The notes beneath the pieces were generated by a model. It did no database searches and was not told where the DNA came from. It saw only the letters and a program-made list of their open reading frames with translations. From CAYSLC01 sp964431545 (GTDB taxonomy: Bacteria > Desulfobacterota > Desulfobacteria > Desulfobacterales > JAABSP01): a stretch of 42,360 bases of DNA. The DNA lies in the NCBI GenBank assembly GCA_964431545.1, contig CAYSLC010000021.1, positions 1-42,360 of the forward strand, read 5' to 3'. Position numbers and translations under genes: made by a program. Shown piece by piece: positions 8,646 through 17,833 of this stretch (the first letter of the stretch is position 1; each line of letters starts with the position of its first letter).

Positions 8646-11600
8646 GCCGTTATCCTTCTCGGCACTTTGGGAACCTTTACAGGCATCGGAACCGACTTTT
8701 TCGGTGCCGGAGAGGAGAGCAGGGCGATCACCGGTCCATGGCCGATAAACCTGTAATTGACCCGAATATATTCGATATTCAATCCCCTGAGGATCGCCTC
8801 CTTCTCGGGGAAATCCCTCGGGTAAAAGGTACCGTAGCCTCTGGAGAAAGATCTCAGAAACCGCGGAAACGCCTTTTCACCCCGGTAAACCTGTTTGAGG
8901 ACATGATCTCCGATTTCAATTTTCAGGACGACATCGCCGCATTCGGTGGGCGACCAGTCAAACGCTTCTCTCACGGGATACTGCAGATTGGTTAAGGTCA
9001 TCCTCTTCGTGGCACAATGGACTTCGAGCTTGACGGCATGGGGACGGGTCAGAACGCCTTCATTGACGTCCGTGGGAAGCCCGGTGATCGTAACCACATA
9101 GCTCGATTTTACCGGATCTTTCTCGGGCGACGCTTCCTTCGGCTCGGATTGTTCCGCCTTCTCCTTCAGTATGATCGCTCGGCCTTCGTTCACTTTTGCG
9201 AGGAAATTGAAGAAATCTTGGTTGAATGGAATTCTGCTCCCCATGACTTGCCTCGGAAGAAAGTCCCGCTGTACGCTCCGCTTGATGAAGGGTCCCCCGA
9301 GATCCTCTTTTTCCGCAAACGTCACAGCGAATCCCTTTTGATCATCGGACAAGAGCCTCAGCCGCGCCTTTGGGTCCTTTATTTTCTCAATCTGCCAATA
9401 GACCTTATCTTCCCACAACCGCTGGAGATGACAGGCGGTCTCTTTCATTGAGTAATCCCAAAGCAAATTTACCGGCCCCTTCACGATTGTTTCGAACACC
9501 TTCTTCTCATCTCCTTTTCGAAGTCCGACAATGGCGTTTTCCAATCGATTGGACGCATCCTTCGCATTCAGGAATATGGAACCTTTGTCCTCCGTGAAGG
9601 CCGCTTTGACCTTCTCATATGCCTCTTTCGTCGATTTTTCCACCGTGCTCAAATCTTCAATGGCCTGCCGATACTCCTGAAAAGCGGAAACAGCCTCCAT
9701 CTCCTGTTCCCTCTGCTGATCCGGCGTCAATTTCCCGGCATACCGGCCCATTCGGGAAACCTTCGAGCCACCGATCTTTCGGACGGCCTTCCTGGCCATT
9801 CTCTTCAAAAGGCCCTTTGACTTTGGATCATCCGCCTGCTCTTCGGATCCGGCGATCTCCCGTATTTCCTCAAACGCATAGAGGGAGGGCACCCACGGAT
9901 GGTCCGGCGCCGAATCGACAAAGGGCTCCAGTTCCGCTGTCATGCTCCCCATAAGATGGAAAAACGGGCCTGTGTCTCTCCCCAAATGGACCAGAACGCG
10001 CCGCCATTGCTCTTTTCCCTCCAACCTCTCCCGTCCCTGTGGAAAGGATAGTGCAAACGCCTCCCATGTATCGAGGTATCGGGCTCGGTACCACCTTTGA
10101 AAAGCATCCTTATTTTCTCTCAGAATCAACGGATCAACGAGGGCGTCTTCGATCTCTCCGATCAGGGCATCGATCTGTTCTTTCCCCTCCATGGTAAAGG
10201 CAGGTTCCACAACCTCTTCTTCCCTCCCCGTTTCCCGACCCCCCCAAAAATCTCCCAGGGTGATATACTGAAACGAAGGATCACCGTTGATCAGGGAGAC
10301 CAGCCAGCGGAGATCCTTCCGTTTGGTGTTCAGCAGATAGTCCAACTGTCTGCGAAGATCGACGGTTTCCGTATTCAAATCCTCCCGATCCGGTCTCCAA
10401 ATCAGGTGGTATAGGTTCAATTGATGGAAACGCTCCCCGATTTCATAGCCCGCGGGACTCCGACCCGTGGAAATGAAAGTTCCGTATTCAGGGGTGGGAA
10501 GGCCCCGCATGGTCTTGATGCCGTCTCCCTCCAGTCTGCTTTCCAGAAGGTTGATCCGTCGGGTGAGATGGAGCACATGGTCGCCGATGGCGTCATCCGG
10601 AGTATTTTCGGAGAAGCCGGTGATCCGTTCGGCCAGCCGGTGATCGGCCGGGACCCAGAACCCATCCTTGATGATTTTGGCGTAGGTCTTCTTCAGCCTT
10701 TCTTCAATTTCCTTGCTTTCATTGAGTCCCAGCCTCGGTATCCACCACCATTTTTCGTTCTGTTCCTGGACCTTGTTTATCATTCCGTGAAATCGTTCCA
10801 TCAACTCGACATCATTGACGACATCACCTAGCAAGGTCGGCGTTTTCGTAAACTCCTTGGACACCTCCCGGAGCGTCCGGAGATTCATAATAAAGGAGAA
10901 GCTCAATAAACCGCATACGGAAAGGGAGAGTGCAAGCCAAGCCGCAATGCCGAGATTCCTCACAAACCTGGACCACTGGAGAGCCTGCTGAATCGGGCTG
11001 AACAGATATCGATCCTTCGGAAGGATCTTGGAAAAAAAGTCATACAGAAACAGTCCCTTGTTGGTTCCCGGAAGCGTCTCTCTTTCATCAATAAAGCCCT
11101 GGGATTTCAGAAAATGGGAATATGGGCTACCTTCCTGCTTCCCGCTGCTGAAAAAAATCCCTCTCAATATCGGAGTTTCCTGGAACGGATTCTCTTTGAA
11201 GGCCCCTTTGATAAACGCCTGAAGCGATGGCTGCATCCTTTCGAATTCTTCGGGGAAGAGTAAAAAATTCGGATCCACCAGGCGTTTGCTCTCTTTATTG
11301 AGAAGGATCAACCTGAAATCCTTCAACCGTTCGACAACCGATTGGAAGGCCTGTTCCGTGAATGCTCCCACGGTGGAGGTCAAGTCCTCGTTGATGACCC
11401 CCATGGCCTGATCCACGGCTTTTTCCGGCAGAAGATTGCAGAATTGAGCCATTCCCTGGATCAAATCACATTTGGTGACGAGAACGAAGATGGGAAATTT
11501 TGCCCCCACCCCCCTCATCAGTTCATCAATGCGAAGCCGGATCTCTTTGCCGTCCTTCTCCAGTTCATCGGCGTTGGAGGAAAGTAGCTTTTCGGCGGGC

Positions 11601-12241
11601 AAGGTTACGATAAGTCCGTTCAGGGGTTCTTTTTTCCTGAACTTCGAAAGATTTGTTAAGAACTTCCGCCATTCTTCCTTATCCCGTCCCTCATCCAGCG
11701 GAATGGCATACCTTCCAGCGGTATCGATGATAATTGCGTGCTCCAAGAACCACCAGTCGCAATTCCGAGTGCCTGAAATCCCCTGGGTCCTGCTCATCTC
11801 CGCGAAAGGCGAAGAGAGCTTTGCACTCTCAATGGCAGTGGTCTTCCCGGAGCCGCTTTCTCCAAGGACAATATACCAGGGAAGCATGTAGAGCGGATTG
11901 CCGTGCTGCTTCAGATGAGATTTCCTCAGCGTATCAATGGCATCCTTCCATCGATCTTGGAGTTCCTGGTGCCGCTCCTGTTCCCTGCTTCCAAGAGAGG
12001 TCAGATAGGTATTATCCTGCTGAATTACCTGTTGAACGAATCTCCGCTCCCTCCTTCTGAACCATATTTTCTTCAGGATTACGAATACCGCCACCAAACC
12101 GAAGATGGCCAAAAGGAGAACAAAGACCATCCAGCGAGGCCAATCGAGGATCAATACCAGTCCGACGACCGAGAGCACCAGCAGGAATAATAACGCGGCG
12201 ATAAACAACCATTTGAATGCTTTTAGCAATATCCGTTTCAT
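8633..12241 (-). CDS. tssM: TssM (IcmF) T6SS membrane complex protein
   Basis: TssM spans the inner membrane and with TssL and TssJ forms the envelope complex that anchors the baseplate. The 1202-aa product has two N-terminal membrane helices (about residues 8-32 and 37-57), a cytoplasmic NTPase-like domain with an intact Walker A motif GESGSGKT at 127-134, a third membrane helix near residues 430-455, and a large periplasmic C-terminal part. Length is typical. The ATG at 12241 has AAGAGGT upstream. Because Walker A is intact, nucleotide binding is plausible, although some TssM proteins lack it. Confidence 0.97.
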   Translation of the reverse strand: MKRILLKAFKWLFIAALLFLLVLSVVGLVLILDWPRWMVFVLLLAIFGLVAVFVILKKIWFRRRERRFVQQVIQQDNTYLTSLGSREQERHQELQDRWKDAIDTLRKSHLKQHGNPLYMLPWYIVLGESGSGKTTAIESAKLSSPFAEMSRTQGISGTRNCDWWFLEHAIIIDTAGRYAIPLDEGRDKEEWRKFLTNLSKFRKKEPLNGLIVTLPAEKLLSSNADELEKDGKEIRLRIDELMRGVGAKFPIFVLVTKCDLIQGMAQFCNLLPEKAVDQAMGVINEDLTSTVGAFTEQAFQSVVERLKDFRLILLNKESKRLVDPNFLLFPEEFERMQPSLQAFIKGAFKENPFQETPILRGIFFSSGKQEGSPYSHFLKSQGFIDERETLPGTNKGLFLYDFFSKILPKDRYLFSPIQQALQWSRFVRNLGIAAWLALSLSVCGLLSFSFIMNLRTLREVSKEFTKTPTLLGDVVNDVELMERFHGMINKVQEQNEKWWWIPRLGLNESKEIEERLKKTYAKIIKDGFWVPADHRLAERITGFSENTPDDAIGDHVLHLTRRINLLESRLEGDGIKTMRGLPTPEYGTFISTGRSPAGYEIGERFHQLNLYHLIWRPDREDLNTETVDLRRQLDYLLNTKRKDLRWLVSLINGDPSFQYITLGDFWGGRETGREEEVVEPAFTMEGKEQIDALIGEIEDALVDPLILRENKDAFQRWYRARYLDTWEAFALSFPQGRERLEGKEQWRRVLVHLGRDTGPFFHLMGSMTAELEPFVDSAPDHPWVPSLYAFEEIREIAGSEEQADDPKSKGLLKRMARKAVRKIGGSKVSRMGRYAGKLTPDQQREQEMEAVSAFQEYRQAIEDLSTVEKSTKEAYEKVKAAFTEDKGSIFLNAKDASNRLENAIVGLRKGDEKKVFETIVKGPVNLLWDYSMKETACHLQRLWEDKVYWQIEKIKDPKARLRLLSDDQKGFAVTFAEKEDLGGPFIKRSVQRDFLPRQVMGSRIPFNQDFFNFLAKVNEGRAIILKEKAEQSEPKEASPEKDPVKSSYVVTITGLPTDVNEGVLTRPHAVKLEVHCATKRMTLTNLQYPVREAFDWSPTECGDVVLKIEIGDHVLKQVYRGEKAFPRFLRSFSRGYGTFYPRDFPEKEAILRGLNIEYIRVNYRFIGHGPVIALLSSPAPKKSVPMPVKVPKVPRRITACWE

Positions 12242-12271
12242 CTATTGAAACCTCTTTGCCGGACCACGGTA

Positions 12272-12943
12272 TCAGCCCAGGAGATCATTTCCGATGCCGT
12301 TCAGTATCAGCTTATAGATAGTGAATAAAGCGATGTATAACAGGATGGGGAAAGCAATGCAAGCGTAAGTAAAAAAGGGAACCTTTGACCTTTTCATTTC
12401 AGGATTATCGACGGCTTCCCCGCCTTGACGGTAGGCTTCCGGAAAAAGCTCCCCACGATCCAGGCTGGGCACTCCGACGGAGCTTCCGGTTATCAACTTC
12501 AGATTGGATGTCTTCAGCGGCTCGAGTAGAAGTTCATCCCCTTCCTTTACATAACGACCCATAAACCCCAGGGATAAACAGAGATAGTAGACTTCCCTGA
12601 CCTCCTTTTGATGGGGGCCAAGCCGATTCAGCTTCTCAAAAAAGCGCTCTCCGGCATCGGCGGTGTCGAAATAGACATACTGCAATTTCTCCATCTGCCA
12701 ACGGTTTTTTTCCTTCCAGGAGGAACTCAATACCATTTCATCGATCCACGCAAAGACGGCAAATCGGGCGAGATCGTAATCTTCTTGGGATATCTCCCCC
12801 TTCTCGACGCAGGTTTCACTTTCGGAGATCAATCGCTGGATATCCGCCTTGACCTGATCGAATGGAGGCTGTTTCCGGTCCGCCGTTCGGATAAAGAAGG
12901 TCACATATCCGAGCAGATTGATGTAGCAATCGGTCAATCTCAT
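12272..12943 (-). CDS. tssL: TssL (DotU family) T6SS membrane complex protein
   Basis: TssL is the inner-membrane partner of TssM and contacts the baseplate. The 223-aa protein has a cytoplasmic helical DotU domain with FAVFAWIDEMVLSS (residues 62-75) and YYLCLSLGFMGRY (residues 118-130), both family signatures, then one C-terminal membrane helix (about 189-211). It stops soon after the helix, so it has no peptidoglycan-binding OmpA-like extension. Anchoring to the cell wall would need another protein not seen here. It starts one base after the tssK stop codon. Confidence 0.95.
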   Translation of the reverse strand: MRLTDCYINLLGYVTFFIRTADRKQPPFDQVKADIQRLISESETCVEKGEISQEDYDLARFAVFAWIDEMVLSSSWKEKNRWQMEKLQYVYFDTADAGERFFEKLNRLGPHQKEVREVYYLCLSLGFMGRYVKEGDELLLEPLKTSNLKLITGSSVGVPSLDRGELFPEAYRQGGEAVDNPEMKRSKVPFFTYACIAFPILLYIALFTIYKLILNGIGNDLLG

Positions 12944-12944
12944 G

Positions 12945-14339
12945 TCAGCTTCTCCCGACGATCATCATTTCAACCTTCAAATCCTCCGGTGCCGAATCCC
13001 AGTAGAGGCCGATATTCCGGCCCTTCTCGACGTGGGCCCATTGATCACTGTGGTGGTTCAGCTCAAAATAGAGAGAGTCCGCCCTTCTCGGCAGTTCCTG
13101 GGGCGGAACGGAAAGATGGTCGACTCTCACCCCGGGTAACGCCCTTGCAATCCGTATCGGCAAATCTTCCCTAGAACTCACCTTTGCAATATTTTCCAGG
13201 GACTTGATCACCTTTTCCGGGCTTAGATCCGTTCGGAGAACGAGATAAAATCGATTTCCCCCCTCAAACATCTGCGGCTGCAAATCGGCCACGTAAAATG
13301 TTCCGTCAAACAAAAGCGGAAGAATGTAATCGGGTCCGGCGGTAATATCATCCAGAAGCCGGGTAACCAGGGCTTGGGCGGAGGAAAAAATGGTCCACAA
13401 GTTGCTATGGTCATAATTCGGCAGCAATCTGCTTCCATCTTCCGCTTCTCCCGTTACGCTGATGCTTTCGGAAAACGAAGATAGCTCACCGATCAACTGC
13501 CGCAGGAGCCCGTAAACCGACCAAGGATGGGTTTGCGTCGTCTCCGTCGAATGGACAAGGGCCGGGATGTAGCGATTCAGGGAACGTAAGGCCAACAGAT
13601 ATACCATGTCCCGTGAACCGAACTCGGCGGAGTGGATGCCCCGCTCTTTTTTATACGATTCGAGTTGGTACCCCCGTGCGCTGATCTGGTCTTTGACCTC
13701 TTTAATAATCCGTTTTAAAACCGGGGAGGAGTGGACGGAAAGGCACGGGGGAACAAACCTGTCGGAAATGACAACATCATCGCCGACCTTTTCCAGCTTC
13801 GATATGGGAATGAGGGCGTAGTCTCCGAGTCGCTCCGTCTCATACTCCCAAAACAGTTTCAATACATAGTAGAGTCGTTTCAGATTTGCCGGCGGTCCTT
13901 CCTCTTGGTGCATGTCGTTAACGCTCTCCATCTCCGTGGAAGCGACAAAACGAGTCGAAACATTGGAAAGGTTTTCGAAATTGGAAAGCACCGTTACATT
14001 TCCGCCCTTGTTATCCCATTTTTTCAATCCCAGGTAAACTTCCACGGGCTTGCCCTCTTCCAGAACCGATTCATCGAAACTACGCCCGCTCATCACCGCG
14101 TTTCCAGGAAACACGATATGGCTCATGTCCGGAAACAGGAATTCCCCGGAATGGAGCTTCTCGAACGTATTGCCGCTCAGCGTCTTCGGGAGTTCGATCT
14201 CGGCGACGCCCCACAGATAGGGTTTCGAAAATTTAAAATACGGCGATAGAAGCGTTCCAAAAAACCGGTCCTCGAACTGAAAATGTTGCGGCTGAAGAAA
14301 GAGTCCCTGGTGCCAGAAAATCGGTCTGCCAATCTCCAT
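12945..14339 (-). CDS. tssK: TssK T6SS baseplate-membrane connector
   Basis: TssK trimers join the baseplate wedge to the TssL/TssM membrane complex. The 464-aa protein opens with the family signature PIFWHQGLFLQPQHFQ (residues 6-21), followed by the shell domain and a C-terminal receptor-like domain. Length is normal. The ATG at 14339 overlaps the spacer next to the tssJ stop, with GCAGGA upstream. The order J-K-L-M is a common T6SS arrangement. Confidence 0.96.
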   Translation of the reverse strand: MEIGRPIFWHQGLFLQPQHFQFEDRFFGTLLSPYFKFSKPYLWGVAEIELPKTLSGNTFEKLHSGEFLFPDMSHIVFPGNAVMSGRSFDESVLEEGKPVEVYLGLKKWDNKGGNVTVLSNFENLSNVSTRFVASTEMESVNDMHQEEGPPANLKRLYYVLKLFWEYETERLGDYALIPISKLEKVGDDVVISDRFVPPCLSVHSSPVLKRIIKEVKDQISARGYQLESYKKERGIHSAEFGSRDMVYLLALRSLNRYIPALVHSTETTQTHPWSVYGLLRQLIGELSSFSESISVTGEAEDGSRLLPNYDHSNLWTIFSSAQALVTRLLDDITAGPDYILPLLFDGTFYVADLQPQMFEGGNRFYLVLRTDLSPEKVIKSLENIAKVSSREDLPIRIARALPGVRVDHLSVPPQELPRRADSLYFELNHHSDQWAHVEKGRNIGLYWDSAPEDLKVEMMIVGRS

Positions 14340-14340
14340 T

Positions 14341-14931
14341 TCAATCCTGCTCCCGATCGAACCTGATCTTTTCGATCTCGTCAGTGCCGAGAATAACCTC
14401 GATGTTCATGACGGCCAGTTTGGAAACCGTAACCCTCTTCATGCACCCCGCACTTTTCTTGGCGACCAGAAGCGGAATGTCGAAAAGGCGGGCGACACTA
14501 TCCTTTTTCAATGAGGAATACCCGGCGACAAGCCCCACGTACCGCGCACCCTCGGCTCTGTCCAACGCGACTTCTACCTTCTCGCCCGGCTGCACGGTTA
14601 ACGGCTTGGATCCCACAACGCTAGGATCCGTAAAGCCGCACCCTTCCCCCAACAGTTCATAGATCGTACTGTCGTTATCGGCCTGCCGGTTGAATGCATT
14701 CGGATCCTTCAACTGATAGATGCAAATGTAGAGTGTGTGCGGAATTCCACTATATAAATTCAATCTGGGATCCGCAAGAAATGTAAACTTGATCCCCTCC
14801 TCCATATAATCCTCTTGGGGAGGCCGATACTCTTCGAATGGTTTTGGAGGACGCCATGTAAGACTCGAGGTGCACGAGAATAGGATGAGAATCGTGCCGA
14901 TCGCGCCGAGGATTTTGATTTTCGCATTCAT
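14341..14931 (-). CDS. tssJ: TssJ outer-membrane lipoprotein of T6SS
   Basis: TssJ is an outer-membrane lipoprotein that binds the periplasmic end of TssM. The chosen ATG at 14931 has AGGAGG six bases upstream; an in-frame ATG seven codons earlier would overlap the previous gene and has no such site. From here the protein is 196 aa, with a signal peptide ending in a lipobox-like LFSC (Cys20). The mature part has a beta-sandwich pattern, including HTLYICIYQL and the basic-hydrophobic C-terminus. It is somewhat longer than many TssJ proteins. The family call rests on lipobox, size and position before tssK. Confidence 0.88.
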   Translation of the reverse strand: MNAKIKILGAIGTILILFSCTSSLTWRPPKPFEEYRPPQEDYMEEGIKFTFLADPRLNLYSGIPHTLYICIYQLKDPNAFNRQADNDSTIYELLGEGCGFTDPSVVGSKPLTVQPGEKVEVALDRAEGARYVGLVAGYSSLKKDSVARLFDIPLLVAKKSAGCMKRVTVSKLAVMNIEVILGTDEIEKIRFDREQD

Positions 14932-14941
14932 CTTCCACCTC

Positions 14942-15700
14942 CTATTTTTCAAAGGTCTTTTGGCAGTTCCTCTCGAATTCCTTCAACAACTCCTGATTAA
15001 ACCGGTTTGAATTGAACCATTTGTTACATTTTTGGTATTTCAACTCATAGAGGCCGTAGAGTTTCATTTTTCGACGCGGGTCGATTTTGGAAATCTTGTT
15101 CTCCTTGTCGAGGTTTTCGGGGTTCAGCTCATTCAGAAGCTTCCCCACGATGGTTTTGGCGGAATCCTGAAAGCTCCCGTGGGCCGTATAGAATGCCTGC
15201 TGAATTTGCCCCAGGTAGTTTTCCAGGGAAGTCGCATCCGTATCTTGTGCTTCTAGGTAGGTCCCAATCAGTTTCCGGATGGTTTTCGTTTCAACCGATT
15301 CGCTTCCGATGAGGATGGTGTTGATATCATTGATGAGTTTATTGAGGATATCGAAAATCGTATTGATGGAATCGGCCAGACGCTGAAGAAGCTCCACGGA
15401 ATTCAGTTCGATATTGGATACGTCCCTGCCGATCAACAGGACATAAAGGTCCGTAAGAATTTTCTTCTCCAGATCTTTTGTAAAGATATCATTCTCTTTT
15501 GTACCATTTTCCGTTGAAATGCCCTCGGGCTTGAACCGGCCCACTAAAAGCTTCAGGATCTCGATCTTTTGGGCGTCTTCGGTGCCGTCGGTCTCCTGCT
15601 CGAGCAACTGTTCTATCAATAAATCGGCTCTTTCCGGACTGCGGGAATAGATCTCTTCGATTTGCCGGCACAGTCTGTTTATCCTACTATTGGAATCCAT
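14942..15700 (-). CDS. T6SS-associated helical protein resembling the C-terminal part of TagH/Fha
   Basis: A 252-aa soluble, mostly helical protein without signal peptide or membrane helix. No FHA domain is visible. Its C-terminal half resembles, by eye, the conserved C-terminal domain of T6SS FHA proteins (TagH/Fha1/ImpI): a helix around LIGTYLEAQDTD (residues 144-155), NPENL (193-197), then RRKMKLYGLYELKY (209-222) and a terminal F-x-x-x-F-x-x-x helix. In known systems that domain works in T6SS assembly after phospho-recognition by the FHA part. Here it appears alone, between the 696-aa protein and tssJ. The match is weak similarity from memory, not a search result. The start ATG at 15700 lies 4 bp after the preceding stop and lacks a clear ribosome binding site, so translation is probably coupled. 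Confidence 0.6.
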   Translation of the reverse strand: MDSNSRINRLCRQIEEIYSRSPERADLLIEQLLEQETDGTEDAQKIEILKLLVGRFKPEGISTENGTKENDIFTKDLEKKILTDLYVLLIGRDVSNIELNSVELLQRLADSINTIFDILNKLINDINTILIGSESVETKTIRKLIGTYLEAQDTDATSLENYLGQIQQAFYTAHGSFQDSAKTIVGKLLNELNPENLDKENKISKIDPRRKMKLYGLYELKYQKCNKWFNSNRFNQELLKEFERNCQKTFEK

Positions 15701-15703
15701 AGG

Positions 15704-17794
15704 TCAATCGCTATTCTTTGGATTAACGCCGTCTCTTTTTTTCGTCAGGATGATTCTGGTCTCTTGAATATCTTCCCATTCATTCTTCATACCATCCTCC
15801 TTTTCCGATTCTCGGTTGTCCTTTTCCGGCTTATTGTTCTTGGGAAAAAAAACCTTGGTCTCTGGGATCTCCTCCCACTGGCCTTCCGAGGGAGGCCAGT
15901 GGGATCCTTGATCCGAAGGTTCGGCAACTTTCTCTGCTTCCCTGATGCCCTCCGTGTGAATCTTGGATATTCGCGTGGCGGGGATTTCCTCCCACTCCCC
16001 TTTTGATGTGCCGGCGGGCGAACCTTCCGCAATCCTCTTGTCTCCCTGGAAGGGCTGCTCCGCATCGAGTTCCGGATGTCCAATGCCGATCCTGGTTCGA
16101 GGGATACTCTCTTCCCAATCGTTGGCTCTGGAATTCCCCTGCCGGTCCCCGGGAGGCGTTCCAGTGGAGTGGTACTGTCGTTTCCATTTTTCCAAAATCG
16201 TCTCAAGAACAGAGGAAATGGCGGCTTCACGTTCAGGAGAACGGAGGGAAGATAGGGTGGCTTCGGAAGGCGGACCGGTAAGCTCTTTTCTCACATCTTC
16301 GATCAAGGAACCGAGCCGATCCAAAAAGTCTCTGATTGGGACCTCTTCCTCGGCTTGAAGCTCGTCTTTCAGCAAGGTCAATCCAAGCTCCAAAGACCTG
16401 TGGTAGTATTCCCGCCATTTTTCCGCTATTGAAATACAGGGGGCCTCATAAAAAATGTTGACCGGATCCGCCAATTCCGACTCCCATAGGAGCGATCGGC
16501 GCTTTCCATCGGTTTCGGCCATGATGGAAGGCGTCAACATCTTAAAGATACTCTTTAGGCTGTAGTGTCTTCTGGAGACAAGCGCATGGAACCAGATTGT
16601 GGCGAAAAAGGACCTGTTCCGGGATATAGGCATCGGAAAATAGTCGAGAGCGTTACTGTCAAAATCGAGTTGTTCAACCTGGTAGGTATACAGAGGAGAC
16701 AAAAGGGAGGGCGACGCCGGAAATTTCACCCAAATGTTTTTAAGGGAGGTGCTGAAATCCGGATACCTGAAAAGATTATCTCCTGAAAAAACAACGCCGA
16801 ATACATTTGACAGAAAAGACAATTTCAGAAACAACACTTCCAAAAATATTCTGTTATTGCCTCCAAAAAGAAATGGTGTCCGGCTCTTTACGGTAGACGC
16901 TTTCAAGGCGCGGCATCTGCCTTGAAAGCCCTCTTGGATCAGGCCGTCTTCAATCTCGGCCGGCGATCTTCCGGAGATCAATTGAACATATTCGGTGGCG
17001 TTTATAGAATTGTTTCCATCATAAATCTGCATGAAGAACGGATAGAAAGAGAGAGGGAAAACGCACTTTTTGGCAAGCTTTTTTTCCCCGTGGCATTCAA
17101 CACGTCGCTTGCATGCCACACAGGGCAATTCGGCATCTGGAATCCGAAAGAGGTTCTCCAGTGATTTTAAATAGTCGCCATATCCTTTCACGACTCCGGC
17201 TTCCGAGACGGCACCTTCGATGAGAGAATAAAATCGACGCTCTCTTTTTTCATCTTGGTGGCAGTCCGAGCAAAAGAGATACCGTTTCAAAGTTGACGAA
17301 TAGGGGCTGAGACGATATCGGACAAGAAATTCATCACTGCGGCATAGACGGAGCAGGCTTCCACATTCCGGGCAGTATAACCGGAAATACCTTTGCGTGA
17401 CGGAACAAAATAAAAGTGGATCAAACGGCTCGATTCCCTCGGCGTTATCCGCCAACTGACCTCGAAATAACACCGGGGGTTCTTTTTTCGAAGGTGCTGT
17501 TTTTTTAGACAAGAATTGTTGCCAATAATCATCGATATCCTTGTTGCCGATCTCCAGATTCCCTGTCGATTCACCGTATTGGTCCTTCTGGATTAGTACA
17601 TGAACTTTTTTGATGGGACTCCCCGCATCCGTGCAGAATCTCCCTTCTATAAGTTTTACAAAATTCTGTGAGTCATCGATCTTTAGAAAGGGAGACGTTG
17701 TTCCCCCGAAAGCTGATGGAACATCCCCTTCCACGGAGAACTCCAAGTGAATTCTTGACGTTCCATTTTTCAGATACGGGAGCAGGTCAGCCAT
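15704..17794 (-). CDS. Uncharacterised paired-cysteine protein with repeated Thr-motif tail, T6SS-linked
   Basis: I do not recognise this 696-aa family. It has no signal peptide or clear membrane helix. Two four-cysteine clusters look like zinc sites: C141, C144, C175, C178, and C225, C228, C234, C244. The middle (about 250-480) is hydrophobic-rich and globular. Residues 450-540 are charged and helical. From about 545 the chain looks disordered and contains four copies of a W-E-[ED]-I-P-x-T-[RK]-[IV] motif, with the Thr at 567, 607, 646 and 679. It lies between the transmembrane Ser/Thr kinase gene and the FHA-C-like gene, so a phospho-acceptor scaffold is a reasonable hypothesis. No Shine-Dalgarno sequence is close to the ATG at 17794. 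Confidence 0.7.
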   Translation of the reverse strand: MADLLPYLKNGTSRIHLEFSVEGDVPSAFGGTTSPFLKIDDSQNFVKLIEGRFCTDAGSPIKKVHVLIQKDQYGESTGNLEIGNKDIDDYWQQFLSKKTAPSKKEPPVLFRGQLADNAEGIEPFDPLLFCSVTQRYFRLYCPECGSLLRLCRSDEFLVRYRLSPYSSTLKRYLFCSDCHQDEKRERRFYSLIEGAVSEAGVVKGYGDYLKSLENLFRIPDAELPCVACKRRVECHGEKKLAKKCVFPLSFYPFFMQIYDGNNSINATEYVQLISGRSPAEIEDGLIQEGFQGRCRALKASTVKSRTPFLFGGNNRIFLEVLFLKLSFLSNVFGVVFSGDNLFRYPDFSTSLKNIWVKFPASPSLLSPLYTYQVEQLDFDSNALDYFPMPISRNRSFFATIWFHALVSRRHYSLKSIFKMLTPSIMAETDGKRRSLLWESELADPVNIFYEAPCISIAEKWREYYHRSLELGLTLLKDELQAEEEVPIRDFLDRLGSLIEDVRKELTGPPSEATLSSLRSPEREAAISSVLETILEKWKRQYHSTGTPPGDRQGNSRANDWEESIPRTRIGIGHPELDAEQPFQGDKRIAEGSPAGTSKGEWEEIPATRISKIHTEGIREAEKVAEPSDQGSHWPPSEGQWEEIPETKVFFPKNNKPEKDNRESEKEDGMKNEWEDIQETRIILTKKRDGVNPKNSD
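15758..16117 (-). repeat. Four-copy peptide repeat encoding WEEIPxT[RK][IV]
   Basis: Within the 696-aa protein, the motif occurs as WEESIPRTRI (from W560), WEEIPATRI (W601), WEEIPETKV (W640) and WEDIQETRI (W673). The threonines are 40, 39 and 33 residues apart. The spacers share no obvious sequence and are rich in charged and polar residues, so only the motif itself appears conserved. Acidic residues before Thr and a hydrophobic residue two places after it resemble sites used by bacterial Pkn-type kinases. Confidence 0.85.
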
Positions 17795-17833
17795 GCTGTA
17801 TCAACTTGTTATATTCCTTGATTCATGAGACCA

